From NCBI RefSeq assembly GCF_029784155.1, contig NC_073692.1, forward strand, positions 324,603,406 through 324,667,405: 64,000 nt of DNA, written 5' to 3'. The translations under genes and the position numbers were made by a program. Of this stretch, positions 47,101 through 59,020 are shown piece by piece. The notes under the pieces were generated by a model. That model ran no database searches, was not told where the DNA came from, and saw only the letters and a program-made list of their open reading frames with translations. Source of the stretch: Uranotaenia lowii. Its lineage: Eukaryota; Arthropoda; Insecta; Diptera; Culicidae. Position 1 is the stretch's first letter. The number at the start of each line of letters is the position of its first letter.

Positions 47101-47717
47101 GGAAAATCACCGACAGCGGAAGAGGCAGCGAGTTCGACTTTTCCAGGAGAAAAAGCGCCGCCTGTAGGAGGAGGAGCTAGACGAGCTGGAGCAGCTGCAT
47201 CGTTCCCAAGAAACACGAAAGGTCTATCAGAAACTCAACGCATCCCGCAAAGGCTTCGTGCCGCAAGCCGAAATGTGCCGGGATAATGACGGGGGTATCC
47301 TGACGGACAATCGTGAGGTGATCAAAAGGTGGAAGCAGCACTTCGATGAACACCTGAACGGCGCACATGCAGCAGATCAAGACGGTGGGGAAAGGAACAT
47401 CGCCGGCGTAGCCAACGACGAAGAGGAGCCACTCCCAACGATGAGTGAAGTTAAGGAAGCTATTCGCCAGTTGAATAGAAACAAGTCGGCTGGGAAGGAT
47501 GGCATCGCAGCTGAACTCATCAAAATGGGCCCGGACAAGTTGGCCGATTGTCTACACCGGTTGATAGTGCGGATCTGGGACATAGAATAGCTACCGGAAG
47601 AAAGGAAGGAGGGGGTAATATGCCCCATCTACAAGAAGGGCGACAAATTGGACTGTGAGAACTACCGAGCGATCACTGTCCTCAATGCCGCCTACAAAGT
47701 GTTGTCCCGAATCCTAC
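46855..47717 (+). pseudogene. RTE linker and first part of RT, two stops
   Basis: The frame shared with copy 1 covers VERTRRNDWFDEECRRVMDE, a basic coiled stretch (RQRKRQRVRLFQEKKRRL), an in-frame TAG at 47165-47167, then KLNASRKGFVPQAEMCRD and the RT N-terminal blocks. A second TAG lies at 47588-47590, where copy 1 has CAG. The segment stops after [11 protein letters not shown] at the junction with the duplicated endonuclease end (47715). Confidence 0.85.
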
Positions 47718-48125
47718 ACCTGGAGATCACCGTACCAAACTCAATCACAGATCGACCACGTTTTGATCGACAGCCGGCACTTCTCGGACATCATCGACGT
47801 CAGATCCTGTCGGGGAGCCTACATCGAGTCGGACCATTATCTGGTGATGGTGAAATATCGCGCGACTGAAGCAACCTGAGGTCGCGGCAGACTACGCGCA
47901 ATCGGTCGAAGCAGCGCTGCCGGCAAAGGGCGAGCTTGACGAAGCCCCTCTCGAGGACTGTTGGGATACCATCAAAACAGAAATCAACAGTGCTGCTGAG
48001 AACATCATCGGTTATGTGGAGCGAACTCGACGGAACGACTGGTTCGATGAGGAGTGTAGGAGGGTGATGGACGAAGAGAATGCCGCGCGGTCGGCAGTCG
48101 TGCAGAGAGGCACCCGTCGAAATGT
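47715..48125 (+). repeat. Duplicated segment, second copy
   Basis: Nearly identical to 46690-47100. The left junction shares only TAC with the RT sequence it interrupts. The right junction has a few filler bases (GGGACTG) before the RT resumes at 48132 with sequence already present at 47648-47713. Confidence 0.9.
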
Positions 48126-48131
48126 GGGACT

Positions 48132-49428
48132 GTGGACTGTGAGAACTACCGAGCGATCACTGTCCTCAATGCCGCCTACAAAGTGTTGTCCCGAATCCTA
48201 CTCCGCCGCCTAACGCCGCAAGCAAACAGATTCGTGGAAAGTCATCAGGCCGGCTTCATGGAGGGACGGTCTACGACGGACCAGATATTCACATTATGGC
48301 AAATCCTCCAAAAATGCCGTGAACACCAAGTCCCTACGCACCATCTATTCATCGACTTCAAAGCCGCATACGACACGATCGACCGTAACGAGCTATGGAA
48401 AATCGTGGATGAGAACGGCTTTTCCGGGAAGCTGATTAGACTGATCAAGGCGACGATGGATAGAACGCAGTGCTGTGTGCGGATTTCGGGTGAATTGTCG
48501 AGTTCATTCGAATCGCGCAGGGGGCTTCGACAAGGTGATGGTCTATCCTGCATGATGTTCAACGTTGCGCTAGAAGGTGTTATTCGACGAGCGGTGGGCG
48601 AAATGCGGGGCACGATTTTCAACAGATCCAGTCAACTTATCTGCTTTGCCGATGGCATTGATATAGTCGGCAGATCATCTGCGGCGGTGGAGGAGATCTA
48701 CCGCAAACTGAAACGCGAAGCAGGAAGGATTGGGTTGATGATTAATACGTCCAAGACAAAGTACATGCTGGCCTGCGGATCCGAGACCGACCGAACCCGC
48801 TTGTCCAGTAATAACAAGGTCACGATCGACGGCGACGAGCTGGAGATAGTCGAAGACTTTGTCTATCTCGGCTCACTGGTGACCGCAGACAATGACACCA
48901 GCCGTGAGATCCGGAGGCGAATTATCAGCGGAAGTCGTGCCTACTATGGACTCCACAAGCAACTGCGGTCGAGAAGACTTAGCCCTCGCACGAAGTGTAA
49001 CCTGTATACGACGCTCATTAGACCGGTTGTTCTCTACGGGCACGAGACATGGATATTGCTCGAGGAGGATCTGCGTACACTCGGAGTATTTGAGCGACGA
49101 GTGTTAAGAACCATCTTTGGCGGCGTACAGGAGAACGGAGTGTGGAGGCGAAGGATGAACCACGAGCTCGCGTGACTCTACGGCGAACCCAGTATCCAGA
49201 AGGTGGTGAAGGCTGGCCGGATACGCTGGGCGGGAATGCGAGAATGCCGGACGACTGTCCTGCAAAACAGGTGTTCGCTACGAATCCGGTAGGAACAAGA
49301 CGAGCGGGGGCGCAACGAGCGAGATGGTTAGACGTGATCTGGCGAACGTGGGATGCCCGAGAAATTGGAGAACGGTTGCCATGGACCGAGTGAATTTTAG
49401 GAATTATGTTCGTCAAGTTATGTCGTGA
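48132..49428 (+). pseudogene. RTE reverse transcriptase with altered catalytic motif
   Basis: The RT runs from [11 protein letters not shown] through HQAGFMEGRSTTDQIF (Gln where copy 1 has a stop), FIDFKAAYDTID and GLRQGDGLSC to FADG at 48645-48656. Copy 1 has FADD there, so the second catalytic Asp (GAC) has become Gly (GGC). The frame continues to a TGA at 49173-49175 (CGA in copy 1). After it come a 4-base loss near 49235 and a 10-base loss near 49336, then the original stop at 49426-49428. Confidence 0.9.
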
Positions 49429-49454
49429 GACGGAATAGTATGTAAAGAAAATAA

Positions 49455-49464
49455 AATAGCATTT
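49455..49464 (+). repeat. Candidate target-site duplication, right of RTE copy 2
   Basis: AATAGCATTT, identical to 45667-45676. Confidence 0.6.
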
Positions 49465-51004
49465 TAATATGTTTCTTAATATAAGATAAGAAAAAATAAA
49501 AAATAATTTCAAATGACTTCGTTCAATAGAAAGTTTTTTAATGGACACTAGAGTTTTTTTTGTTATTTTTTTTTTTGGAGATCTCGTTTGAGGCTTTTGA
49601 CGAATTTGATGCCTGTTATCAGATTTCTTTTTCCGTCTCCAGATTTTGCATTTCAAACTTAAATTAGTGGCACAATCCAATTTCGAATCAAAACTTATCA
49701 ATTCGGAATATGAAGGAAAATACTTGATATTGGTATTGGATTTTAATTTTGTATTTCTAACTTTTATACAGACTCGGAACTTCAGAAAGTTTCATAATGG
49801 TGAACCAGAATTGAAACATTGTCATTATTCACAAATTTCATTTAAATTCACCAGTTAAATTTCGAATGAATAACTGAAAAATCTATAAAAATTGGAATCT
49901 TTGAATTCAGAATTCAATTAAAAGATTTCGGTATAAGGGTTTTAATACAAATTACGCTTTTTGGTTAGTAATCAATATGTGGGAATTTTGATCTGGAATT
50001 TGGATCAAAAAATCGTTTCCAAATTCGGTAATCAGATTTCAACTAAGGTTCACAAGGCGGGGTTCAAACTCGGAATAAAAATTAAAAACTCAGATTAAGA
50101 TTCAACTTGAAGTTAAGTTTTATAATCAAAATTGAAATATCAATGTGAGGATTTTTTAAGGATTCAAATAGCAAGAGTTTTTAGTTCAATAATTTTGATT
50201 CAGGATTGAAAATTCAATTTATGTTCAATCAGAGTCAGTTTGAATCCAAAAAACAAAAAAAAAACAATATGAAATAAAATTAGGATTCCTTGAATTCAGT
50301 TCATCGAAATATCTAGATTTCAATTTGAACAAATATTCACAAGATTCTAGTTATGAAATAGTTTTTTTAGGTAATTATAAATTTTTGTTTGTGTAAGAAC
50401 TTGTACTTTATCTCCAAGTGAAAATTCAGTTGAAAATATGTTTTATTGGTTTAATGAAAAAAGCAATGTTTTATACAAAAGTCTTAACTTAAACTTGAAT
50501 TGAGTTTTCGTGTGTAGAAAATAAATATGAATTGAACCGCAAAATGGCTATTTTTTTGATTATAAATTAGTTTATTTTTTGCTAATTCAAACAAACACAA
50601 AAAGTTTTCTTCTAAATGAAATCTTCAAAGCTCTTATTTATATTTTTTAAATTCATTAATTATTGGCGACTTCTAGGATATATTTTTTGAAAGTTTGGGT
50701 TTAAAAAAAATAACCAACTTTTAATTTAAAATAACTCAAACCTAAAAAATATTATAAAACCTTATCATTTTTTTCACTATAAGTTATGAATGCATTTTTT
50801 AAGCAAACATGTTATATGAATATTTTTTAATGTTAATCCCGAGCAATAAATACCAGAATTTAATTAAATATACATATTTGTAGCGTATGCTCGTCTCGTA
50901 GTATTATCTTCCCTAAAATTTGCATGGAATATTTGCTATTATATTTTTAAATTTGTTTCATAATCTTTATTTAATTAATGAGAATAGCGTTGCAGTTTTT
51001 CATG
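49465..51004. other. AT-rich DNA with degenerate AATTCAGATT repeats
   Basis: Loose repeats of 'ATTCAGA / TTGAATTC' type occupy about 49640-50300, as around 18790-19570. No gene. Confidence 0.4.
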
Positions 51005-51260
51005 GATACCGTAATCAAGGTTAAGATTGATATTTTTTTAAAATATTTTTCGATTATTTTTCCTGTTAAGGGGAATGTGGCTTGTTTCATATTTTTAAAA
51101 CTTGTACTGGACTCCTATGAACGTAAAAACATGGTAGCAGCAATTTGTAAGACTATGTACTCCAAATCTGATTTAAAAATCAATTTAGTCTCTGTTTAGA
51201 ATTTGATGTTTTGTTTATCAGTCTCTATTTTGACTGTTTTAACGAGTTTTCTTGTTCATA
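51005..51260 (-). repeat. Fragment of the 'TACCGTAA' TIR family, no nested MITE
   Basis: The left side starts TACCGTAATCAAGG. The body (GGACTCCTATGAACGTAAAA, AAAAATCAATTTAG, CAGTCTCTATTTTGAC, ACGAGTTTTCTTG) matches, in reverse orientation, 18130-18318 joined directly to 17265-17340. It thus shows the family before the insertion at 17344-18132. Confidence 0.75.
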
Positions 51261-52556
51261 AAAGTTACAAAAAACCTTCTGAATTTCTAAGTTTCTTGGT
51301 TTAGATTTCTTCGAGGTCCAAAAAAAACCTCATGATCCTTAATCTTTTAAGGCCGATCAACAATTGAAATCGAAAAATGTACAATGATGCTGCCTAAACG
51401 AAAAAGCTTTTTTTTAATTTCTAATAAAATTTTAACTACTAGGGTGATTTGCCAATCGTTGCACAGCTAAACACATAATTTTGGTGTTTATGCTGTATTT
51501 TAGTCATTTCAACCAAATTCACTCGATTGTTTTTGTCGATGCACTCATACAGGATTGGTCAACAAGATCCAAAAGTTCAAGTGTTTGAAAAAAGAGACAA
51601 AAAATTTTTAAAAATCATTTACAACAACTTGTCTGTGCCCAATAGTTGCACAGGAAAATTTTGTGTCGTGCATAATGTTGTCCGATTTTTTCCAATGGTT
51701 GCACATTTTACAAATCAGTCACCATGAGGTCGAATAGACTGATATTTGTTAAGGAAACTTATTATGAAAACTTCTAGTTCAAATGCAATCTTATTTTTAG
51801 ACGGCCCCTTATGAGGGGGAGGGTGGGTCCTACATATAAACCGTCCAATGCACTTTCCAATTCCAAATCGGCCTAAAAAAACACAAGGCGCCGGTTTGAG
51901 TGTCTGGAATAGCATTTATCACACGTGAAGTTTTCTCAGAAACTCAAATCCACCTTTTAATTTACCCGAAACCATTTGAGTGGAGTGTTACTTAACCTAA
52001 TTTGCCTAGTGTTGAGCCTTTTTTTTATATGTCCTACCAACATAAAACTTATGTCTTTAAAATCCCATAGAATGAACTGAAAGGTATTTAATGTTTAATT
52101 TTTAAGTGGCTACTAACAGGTGAAATGCTTAGAGAACGTGATCTGTTTTGCCCCCTTTTACCCCAATGAAGAAGATGCGATTTTATAAAACAAATGTTTT
52201 AGGACTCCCTTGGAAGTCGATCGATTTTTACATAATGAATCTCAATTTAAAACTTGAAAATTGGCACAACCACGCCCAAAGCTTCAGATCGTTTGACTGA
52301 TTTATGCTCATGATATACAATTTGGTATTAGAATTTTTTTTCGAAAAGTTAATTGATTTAAATATCTTTTACATATAAGTGGATTTATTTGTAATTAATG
52401 TAACGTCTTAAGCATTTCATTACTCTTCAGGAAACAATCACATCACATAGAAATGCTTCCCAAGAGTTTTCCGGCTGAAAAACTGTTTTGGATCAAATTA
52501 GTTTTCACAAAGCTATGACTGTTTATTTTTCTGGATGATAAGGACCAAATAAAGCT

Positions 52557-52778
52557 TCACATAGATGTCTCCAGTGACGGCAACTCGACGGTAGATTCGA
52601 ATTCCTGAGAAAATTGCACGTCAGATAAGTAATATTTCGGGTCTTCCAACCTTCGACTTCTAGTTTTTGGGATTAAGGGTCGTAGTTTTCCTCCTGTACA
52701 ATATTCTGACAATATTAATAACAATATCAAGGGGATCGTTGTTGACATGGAATAAAATTCTTTTAGATTTGTCGTCAC
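52557..52778 (-). pseudogene. Copy B coding patch 3, unrecognised protein
   Basis: A 73-codon frame with a hydrophobic stretch (TTIPLILLLILSEYC) then GGKLRPLIPK, RRLEDPKYYLSDVQFSQEFE and STVELP. Matches 30000-30203 of copy A. Whether it is a short intact ORF, an exon or a decayed piece cannot be told. Confidence 0.45.
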
Positions 52779-53852
52779 GAAATTAGAGAAACAGATTTTT
52801 TCAGAACAGCTTTTAGATTTTTTGCATAAAATGTTGAGTAAACTGTCGGGATAAAGGATTTCAAAATAAATCTGCTAAAAAAGTAGTCTCTCAAAGCCAA
52901 TGCAGTTGAGTTGACTTTGACACTTTTCGGACAATGCAAATTGCCCGACTTTCATACAACCATAAGTTTTTTCAACGAGTTTAATAATTTCAAAACTTCA
53001 TTTTTAACATTGGACGGTAGAAAAAATAAACTTGGGGATATTAAGTGTCTTTGAATTATTGAATTAATTATTAAAAATCAATATTGAGTGCAAAAAATGT
53101 GAAAATTCTGAGTGGAAAATATTTAATTAAAGCATAAAATTTACTAAAATTACTAGTTAAACGTAAATATTCAGAAAAAAAAACTTGTCATATCAATAGA
53201 CAATTCGAGTTGTTTTAATTACATGTAGTCAATGAACGTGTTCAATTTTGTATGACAATTTGTATGCAAGAAGAACTTTTCGCATATACAAGAAATTCAA
53301 ATAAGTTTGAAATGAATTTTGTTTTAAATTATTGATTTCGCCCATTTTTAAGATTAATTTTCTGCCAGCATGAGAAGAAGCAAAGCATTTCATGAAAAAA
53401 GTTATAACCATTTCGAAATAAAAAATTGTAATCTATTGAAAAGTATTATAAAATTGCAGGATTTGCTTTTTGAAACTTTGAATAATTTCATGACATGTTT
53501 TTGCGAAAGTTTTAAATCATCACACTTATTGGCTATGCAAAGATGTATAATGCGATTTTTATTTTCATTCGGTTAACCAGCTTTCAAATTAGCTGTCAAA
53601 ACACTAAAATTAAAAAATATTTTCCTATTTTGAATTTTTTGTATGGCAACGAATATCATTTCTGGGGTACAAGTTAGGTTTAGTTTTTGTTCACATGCAA
53701 TGTATTGCAAGAACCAAGAAATATTTTAAAAATACAAAACTATGTTTTTTTAACTTTCTGTACATCTCTGATGTATTTTGAATGAAAATTTGGGTTTTTC
53801 CGTACAAGCCTCCTTACTAATTCAAAACACGTTGTTATAATTCAGGACTTAA

Positions 53853-54260
53853 TCAATCGCCTCCAAAATTTTTATTGCTATTTTTAGCTGTAAAAACAGC
53901 CAAAAAGTTATTGGAGGTATACGAATTTATAAATTTGAAATTACCAAACAAATTTTGCAGCGGAATTATGTAAAACAATGGGGCAGAAGGAGATTGAGCG
54001 GACCAATTGTTGTACGATCCAACATATTTTCTGGTTAAGTATGGATCATAATTTTTTTTCAAAATCATGGTGTTAAAGTTGTTCAACAAACGTTTCGTAT
54101 TGAAAACTGATTCGAAAAATGTTTTGTTCTGACGTAAAACCTTATTTGCCGTAGAAGGAATGTTAATATTTTTGTTAACAATTAGTACAAAAACCGCGCG
54201 AAAAAAACAAGAAAAATCAAAACTGTTGTAAGATACACACTTATCAGCAGAAAATATCAC
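53853..54260 (-). pseudogene. Copy B coding patch 1, 135-codon frame
   Basis: The longest open frame in copy B, near the right end. It includes ILKKNYDPYLTRKYVGSYNN and WSAQSPSAPLFYIIPLQNLF. The middle part has a readable partner in copy A near 27000-27110 (NYDPYITK). A further shared patch (LTCTPEMIFVAIQK) lies at about 53650-53700 in another frame. I recognise no domain. Confidence 0.45.
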
Positions 54261-54414
54261 AAAAGCCTCATTTCATCAGAAAACATTCCGAATTACATGG
54301 TTCAGTATTTTTTTGAGGAAAAGTTGAAAAACAGCTGAAATATTGACAATTTAAGTCATGCTGTGCAACAATGGGTTAGGGGACAACGATTGGCAAATCA
54401 CCCTAAAACAAATG

Positions 54415-54690
54415 GAATTTTTCCTTCATTCAATCCCCTAGGCCCTCGATTCCTTTTTTATTTTTTCCTTCAAACTTTACCAATTGATAGGGTTTCAAGC
54501 CTTTTGTCCTAGACTGGCTTACTCTTGAAAAATGTCCCTATTTTTGAAATATAAAAAATTAACCTCAAACTACAACAAAAACTACACCAAAACTTTACAT
54601 TTACTTAGGAAAAAAGTCAACGCTTTGATTTCATCAGGAAAGGTGTTTGTTAGCGATGAATAATATTACCCCGTTTTACGGTTCTTACTT
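54415..54690 (-). repeat. Fragment of the 'TACCGTAA' TIR family
   Basis: Ends with ATTACCCCGTTTTACGGTTC at about 54665-54684, the inverted form of the family end. An inner phrase (GGCTTACTCTTGAAAAATGTCC) matches, reversed, the region near 16970. Confidence 0.6.
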
Positions 54691-56204
54691 TTAAGAACAT
54701 AATGCCATAGAATAATAGAGGCAATAAGAGTTGATATTTATCTACCTTAAATTATTTTCGAAGGTTTTAATTCAAGTCACAGATAAATTCCTGCTTCATG
54801 ACTCACAGACATTTTTTTGGAAAAAAGACTTTCACTTCCACGATACCAACTTTTTTCATTCTGAATTATTTTTTTCCTTTTTTTATAGGAATTATACCCA
54901 TTAAACTCATTCTTCCTCGTAATTCTATTCTGATATCAAGTGAATCTTGAACGTTTTATAAAAAAAAAAAAAAAATTCGTGTCGTTACAATGCATTTTCA
55001 CGTGAACGTGACCTGATTTTAATTCTGTAAACACCATTGAATTCCTCTCAGAAATTTTTAAGATATGTGTCATTCAATTGAATTACGAATTAAAATAGAT
55101 TAAAACTTGCGAGACATCACAACGTTTAAAAATAAATGTATATAAATGCAGCCAAAACGACATGATTTCATTGGCGGAAAAAGTTGAATTTGAAGCCCAA
55201 ACTTCACATTATCTAATATTTGCAACGTCATAAAATATGTTTGTTGCTTGATTTGTCATAATGTTTGGAAATAAAGAAAAGATTGTCTTAAAAAACATGA
55301 CGTTTTTTTAATGACGTTTAACCCATGAATTTGAATACTGTTTCAACAAATTAAACATGATTTCACTCTTCATCATTTTAAACACCGTGTGTGACTGTTC
55401 AGTATGTTACGACCACAATAGAAAAGATGCACCCAAGGGAATGGGCCAATTTATTTATTTAATTAAGGAGTTAAGGGTTATTTTAAGGAAATTTCACGTA
55501 GTAACAAAACAAGTTGAAAATGTTATAAAAATTCTATAAACGAATAATTAAAAAAAGCGAAACTTCATAACAAAAGCTACAAAACTGACCAGAAGGAATG
55601 GCACAATTAAAAATAAACAAAATGCACTTGTCAGGTACTGTTAACATTCCTTAACAACACAAACCACGACCCACCCCTGAAAACTCTAGAAGTCATCTGA
55701 CAACAATTCTGACGAGTCTGGAGGAAAATCAAGGAGGAGGGAAAATTCCGATCAAAAATTTCCTCTGGGACATGAATCGAGACCTCGAGGCAGCTAAGAA
55801 CCAAAAATCGAAGCTGCAGAAAGCTTTTTTTTTATAAAAATTATTATATATCACTACTAGCAGACCCGGTAAACTTCGTTCTACCATGTTAAACTTGGCG
55901 TCCTTTTTTCATTTTTTTCTTCGCTGTTTGACTTTAAAAAAGCATCAAATCTTGATTGTTAATCGTCTCGCTTTCGTGAACATGTCCTAGTTTTTTTACA
56001 TATCCTTCTTTTCCGTTTACTCGAATTGTCCCGCTTAATTCTATCGGAATCAAACCTAAGAGTTTTAACTCAATTCTACGGGTCTTTACATAAATTATCA
56101 AAACATTACCTTCAGTCAATCATACGTGCATCTTACATGAATACTTTTCATTTACTTTTCTTTGATTCGTATGCTTTGAATATGGTATCAGGTATCAGCT
56201 TTCT
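54691..56204. other. AT-rich DNA; possible Helitron end near 55858
   Basis: At 55858-55890 the minus strand reads ACGAAGTTTACCGGGTCTGC then TAGT, like the 3' end of the Helitron at 30342-30655 with a proper CTAG. No matching body was identified beyond it. Nothing else is recognised. Confidence 0.4.
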
Positions 56205-56385
56205 TTTTTTTAAAGACACACACCGTCTTAGCCGATTTTGGCTTTACAGACTGAATAAATGACATGGACAACTTAAGATTAACATTAAACACCCAGTACC
56301 GAGATGGGAATCGAACCCATGTCATCAGTGGACCAGCGATTACCGTCTTAGCACGCTAACCACTCGACCACCGAGACGTACAAAA
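56205..56385 (-). mobile_element. tRNA-derived SINE, family 3
   Basis: Read leftwards: CTCGGTGGTCGAGTGGTTAG (excellent A box, near 56378), an enlarged middle, ATGGGTTCGATTCCCAT (perfect T-arm and B box, near 56312), then a body running to about 56205 (GTTGTCCATGTCATTTATTC, CAAAATCGGCTAAGACGG). The 5' and 3' acceptor strands do not pair, so it is SINE-like and not a working tRNA gene. Confidence 0.7.
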
Positions 56386-57869
56386 AGGAAATTGCAAATT
56401 TGATTTTTTCAGCACTCAACGTAACCATCAAACTTGGCAAGACTCATGCTAAAAAAATTCACTTTTTGTAACTTGCTCCATTAATAACTATATGTTGATA
56501 ATATCTATGTTTCATTTATTGAATACCATTTAGTTGATTTACTCCGCTTTGCTCGAGTTCACCTTAAGGTTGAAATCGAAATCAAAAGTTTCTCAATAAT
56601 TGAAATGTATTGCATATGATACTTTATGGAAAAAGAATTTTGAATATCGGGACCATTTTTGGAGTATTTGCCTAATATTCTACCTATCGCAGCACTTTCA
56701 GCTCCCGAGTAACTTTGGATGGTATATTTTTTAATACTGCAGAAATAAAAAAAACATTAGAGATGATTCTTTACTTCATTTTCAAGCAGCAGTGGAAATT
56801 AATATCCATATGTTCATCAAAACTATATCCAAAAAAAATTCGCCGTTTATAATTTGTTCAAGCAAAAAAAATTCTTTAAACATTTACTCAATCAATCAAG
56901 AAAACGATCAGTTTTGAATGGGGGAAAAATGTGTTTAGATTTTTTACTTTAACCGAATTACAGCATTTTTATTTGGATTTTTATCCCAATGGACATATCT
57001 GCCAATTTAAACTATTTTTTTTAAAGATTCTTACTGAAGCATTGGGGTGTTCTGATTTTAAAATTTCCTGAACAGTGTTGGAGGTGATCTGCTATTTTAT
57101 TTAAGATTATGTGATATTTTCAAGATTCAATAAAATTTGATTGAAATGCAGGTTTTTAAAAATTAAAAAGACTAAAAAGAGGTAACCTGTTAAGGCTACG
57201 ATGGTTTCATGAGTTCACTCGTTTTCTCTGGAAGTTTTCATGTAAATATACCTCGAAATCTTTGAAAACATTAAAGTGTCTTTCGGCTATCATCACAGTT
57301 CAACTTTCATATTCCTTCAAAAAGAAATATCTTAGTATAGGTACATTTGTCCCATTTATTGATGCAAGTGGAAACACTTTATTCTTTTTCAGATGCGTCA
57401 GTGTAAAGACTTCAAAATGAATTGAATACTTGTTCCTGTTTGTCTTTTTTATCGACTTTCATTGATATATCTGCAGTTTTTCTCCAGAATGAAATAATGC
57501 TTGGTACTTCAATTTCACTGAATACTGTTTTACTTTATGACCTTCATTTACAAAGACATTTAAAAATTTTGAATATCCGCTTCCTTTTTGGAAAAAAAAT
57601 TCTTAAAAGGTATATGTTTAATGGCTTAAAGGCGCATTGCCACTTGCTTCACCGTGTGAAATGACAGGAGTTAATGTTATTTTCGGCACTTTCAGGTCAT
57701 AATAAAAACTTATCAAAAAAATTCTGCTTCTGCTATAAAAAAATAATGTTTCTGGAATATCTATCACAAAAAAGCGGATCTAAAGTCTCGTCTTTGTAGC
57801 CAAAATATAGTAAACAAAAACACACGTTTATGATAAGTACGTACTTGAATTCTGTGTAAACAAACAAAG
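56386..57869. other. AT-rich DNA, nothing recognised
   Basis: No domain, TIR pair or tRNA head seen. Confidence 0.35.
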
Positions 57870-58940
57870 AACCTGTTAACAGTTTTTCGGTGAATGATTT
57901 GACAAAAAAGTTGAGTTTTTTTAGTCCGATTTTTTATTTGGGCTCAACCATTTATAGATGAAGAAATAATGTATACATATTTTTTGTAAATGTTGAACGT
58001 TTGCACTTGTTCTAAATAAAAGCCTCTAATGTATGTTTTAACTGAAAATTCTTCTTATTTTATTGATAACTTTCACTAAAGCTTGCAAAAAATCAAAAAA
58101 AATCTTTGCATTAGACCTTAAAATAAACTTCAATCGTGTATAATCCCTTTTGAAGGACAGGCTCTTGTTCAGTTCAAGTGTGTGTTCATCTTCAACGGAT
58201 TTTGTTGTTGTTCTGTAAATTTGGAAGCACTTCATATATCTTCAGTCGAGCACATTTGTACATGTTCGAAAAATGATTCTAGGGGTATTGGATTATAAAA
58301 TTGTATGTTAATTTTCCCACTTTCATTTTTTTAAATGTCCGCAAAGAGTCATACCATTATTTTATATGCATCAGTACTAAATTCATATTTTTCAGACAAC
58401 AATTTCTTCTGAACTTTAAATAGTTTCATTTTTTAAATCGTTTAAATGGTTTTGATTTGATCGGCAAAATATCAATCTGGACGTCATGCAAAACCATGTG
58501 CTGTACAAATGATGTAGGAATCGAGTAGATAAAAACACATCTAGGCTTCATATCGCCACCACATGCATTGAAATTATGCTGGGTTTAGAAATGCGCGCCC
58601 AAATATTTCAAATAATCAGTATGCTATGCCTTCGTTACTATCCTTTCTCGACGTTTGCTGGCGACGCCTCAACCATGGAGATGAAAAACAAACCGCCCGC
58701 CCGGCGCCCAATGGAAAGAAAATCTTGAAAATAATTGAAGGCCATGACTTTAATTTGATTCAAAAAACTACAAATTTAATTATAACGGACAATTGATGCC
58801 ACTTTTTGTTAATTTTATTCAATATAAACCGATTCGCATGCCCACAGAATATTCTAAAAATAATTTCACTTGTATCGTTTGGATAATTTCGGAGGAGTAG
58901 TACTACAAACACCGTTACAAGAGAATTTTATATAATAGAT
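57870..58940 (+). repeat. Direct duplication, unit 1 (~1.07 kb)
   Basis: Starts AACCTGTTAACAGTTTTTCG and ends GAGAATTTTATATAATAGAT. It is repeated 1151 bases on (59021-60072) with many substitutions and small indels. A GC-rich patch near 58590-58720 (GCGACGCCTC, CCGCCCGCCCGGCGCCCA) stands out from the AT-rich body. Non-coding as far as can be seen. Confidence 0.85.
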
Positions 58941-59020
58941 AACTCAAAACCTTGAAAAAAAGTGTTTTTTTTTTGTAAATTGAAACTCTCAATAGAGGAA
59001 CACCGGGTATGATAACAGTG

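Larger units (their letters stand above)
45677..49454 (+). mobile_element. RTE-type LINE, copy 2, near full length, rearranged
   Basis: Order: GC-rich 5' region (45677-46041), endonuclease (46042-46854), linker and first part of RT (46855-47717), a second copy of the endonuclease end plus linker (47715-48125), then RT from 48132 to the stop at 49426-49428 and a short A-rich tail (TAAAGAAAATAA). The flanks carry a 10-bp direct repeat, suggesting the 5' end is genuine. From 47238 on it matches copy 1 (1-1755) closely wherever both exist. Several stops, a frameshift and small deletions make it inactive. Confidence 0.85.
51442..54403 (-). mobile_element. TIR transposon copy B, uninterrupted, 2.96 kb
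   Basis: Both ends carry GGGTGATTTGCCAATCGTTG as an inverted repeat, each bordered by TA (51440-51441 and 54404-54405). CCAAT.GTTGCAC phrases recur inside both ends (51453, 51641, 51695; complement near 54362), as expected for subterminal binding sites. The inside is AT-rich with conserved peptide patches shared with copy A. TA flanks point to a Tc1/mariner-like target preference, but no DDE motif was found. Confidence 0.75.

Noticed and set aside
56305..56385. Functional tRNA gene on the minus strand
   Set aside because: A and B boxes and the T arm are good, but the acceptor strands do not pair and a SINE body follows directly.
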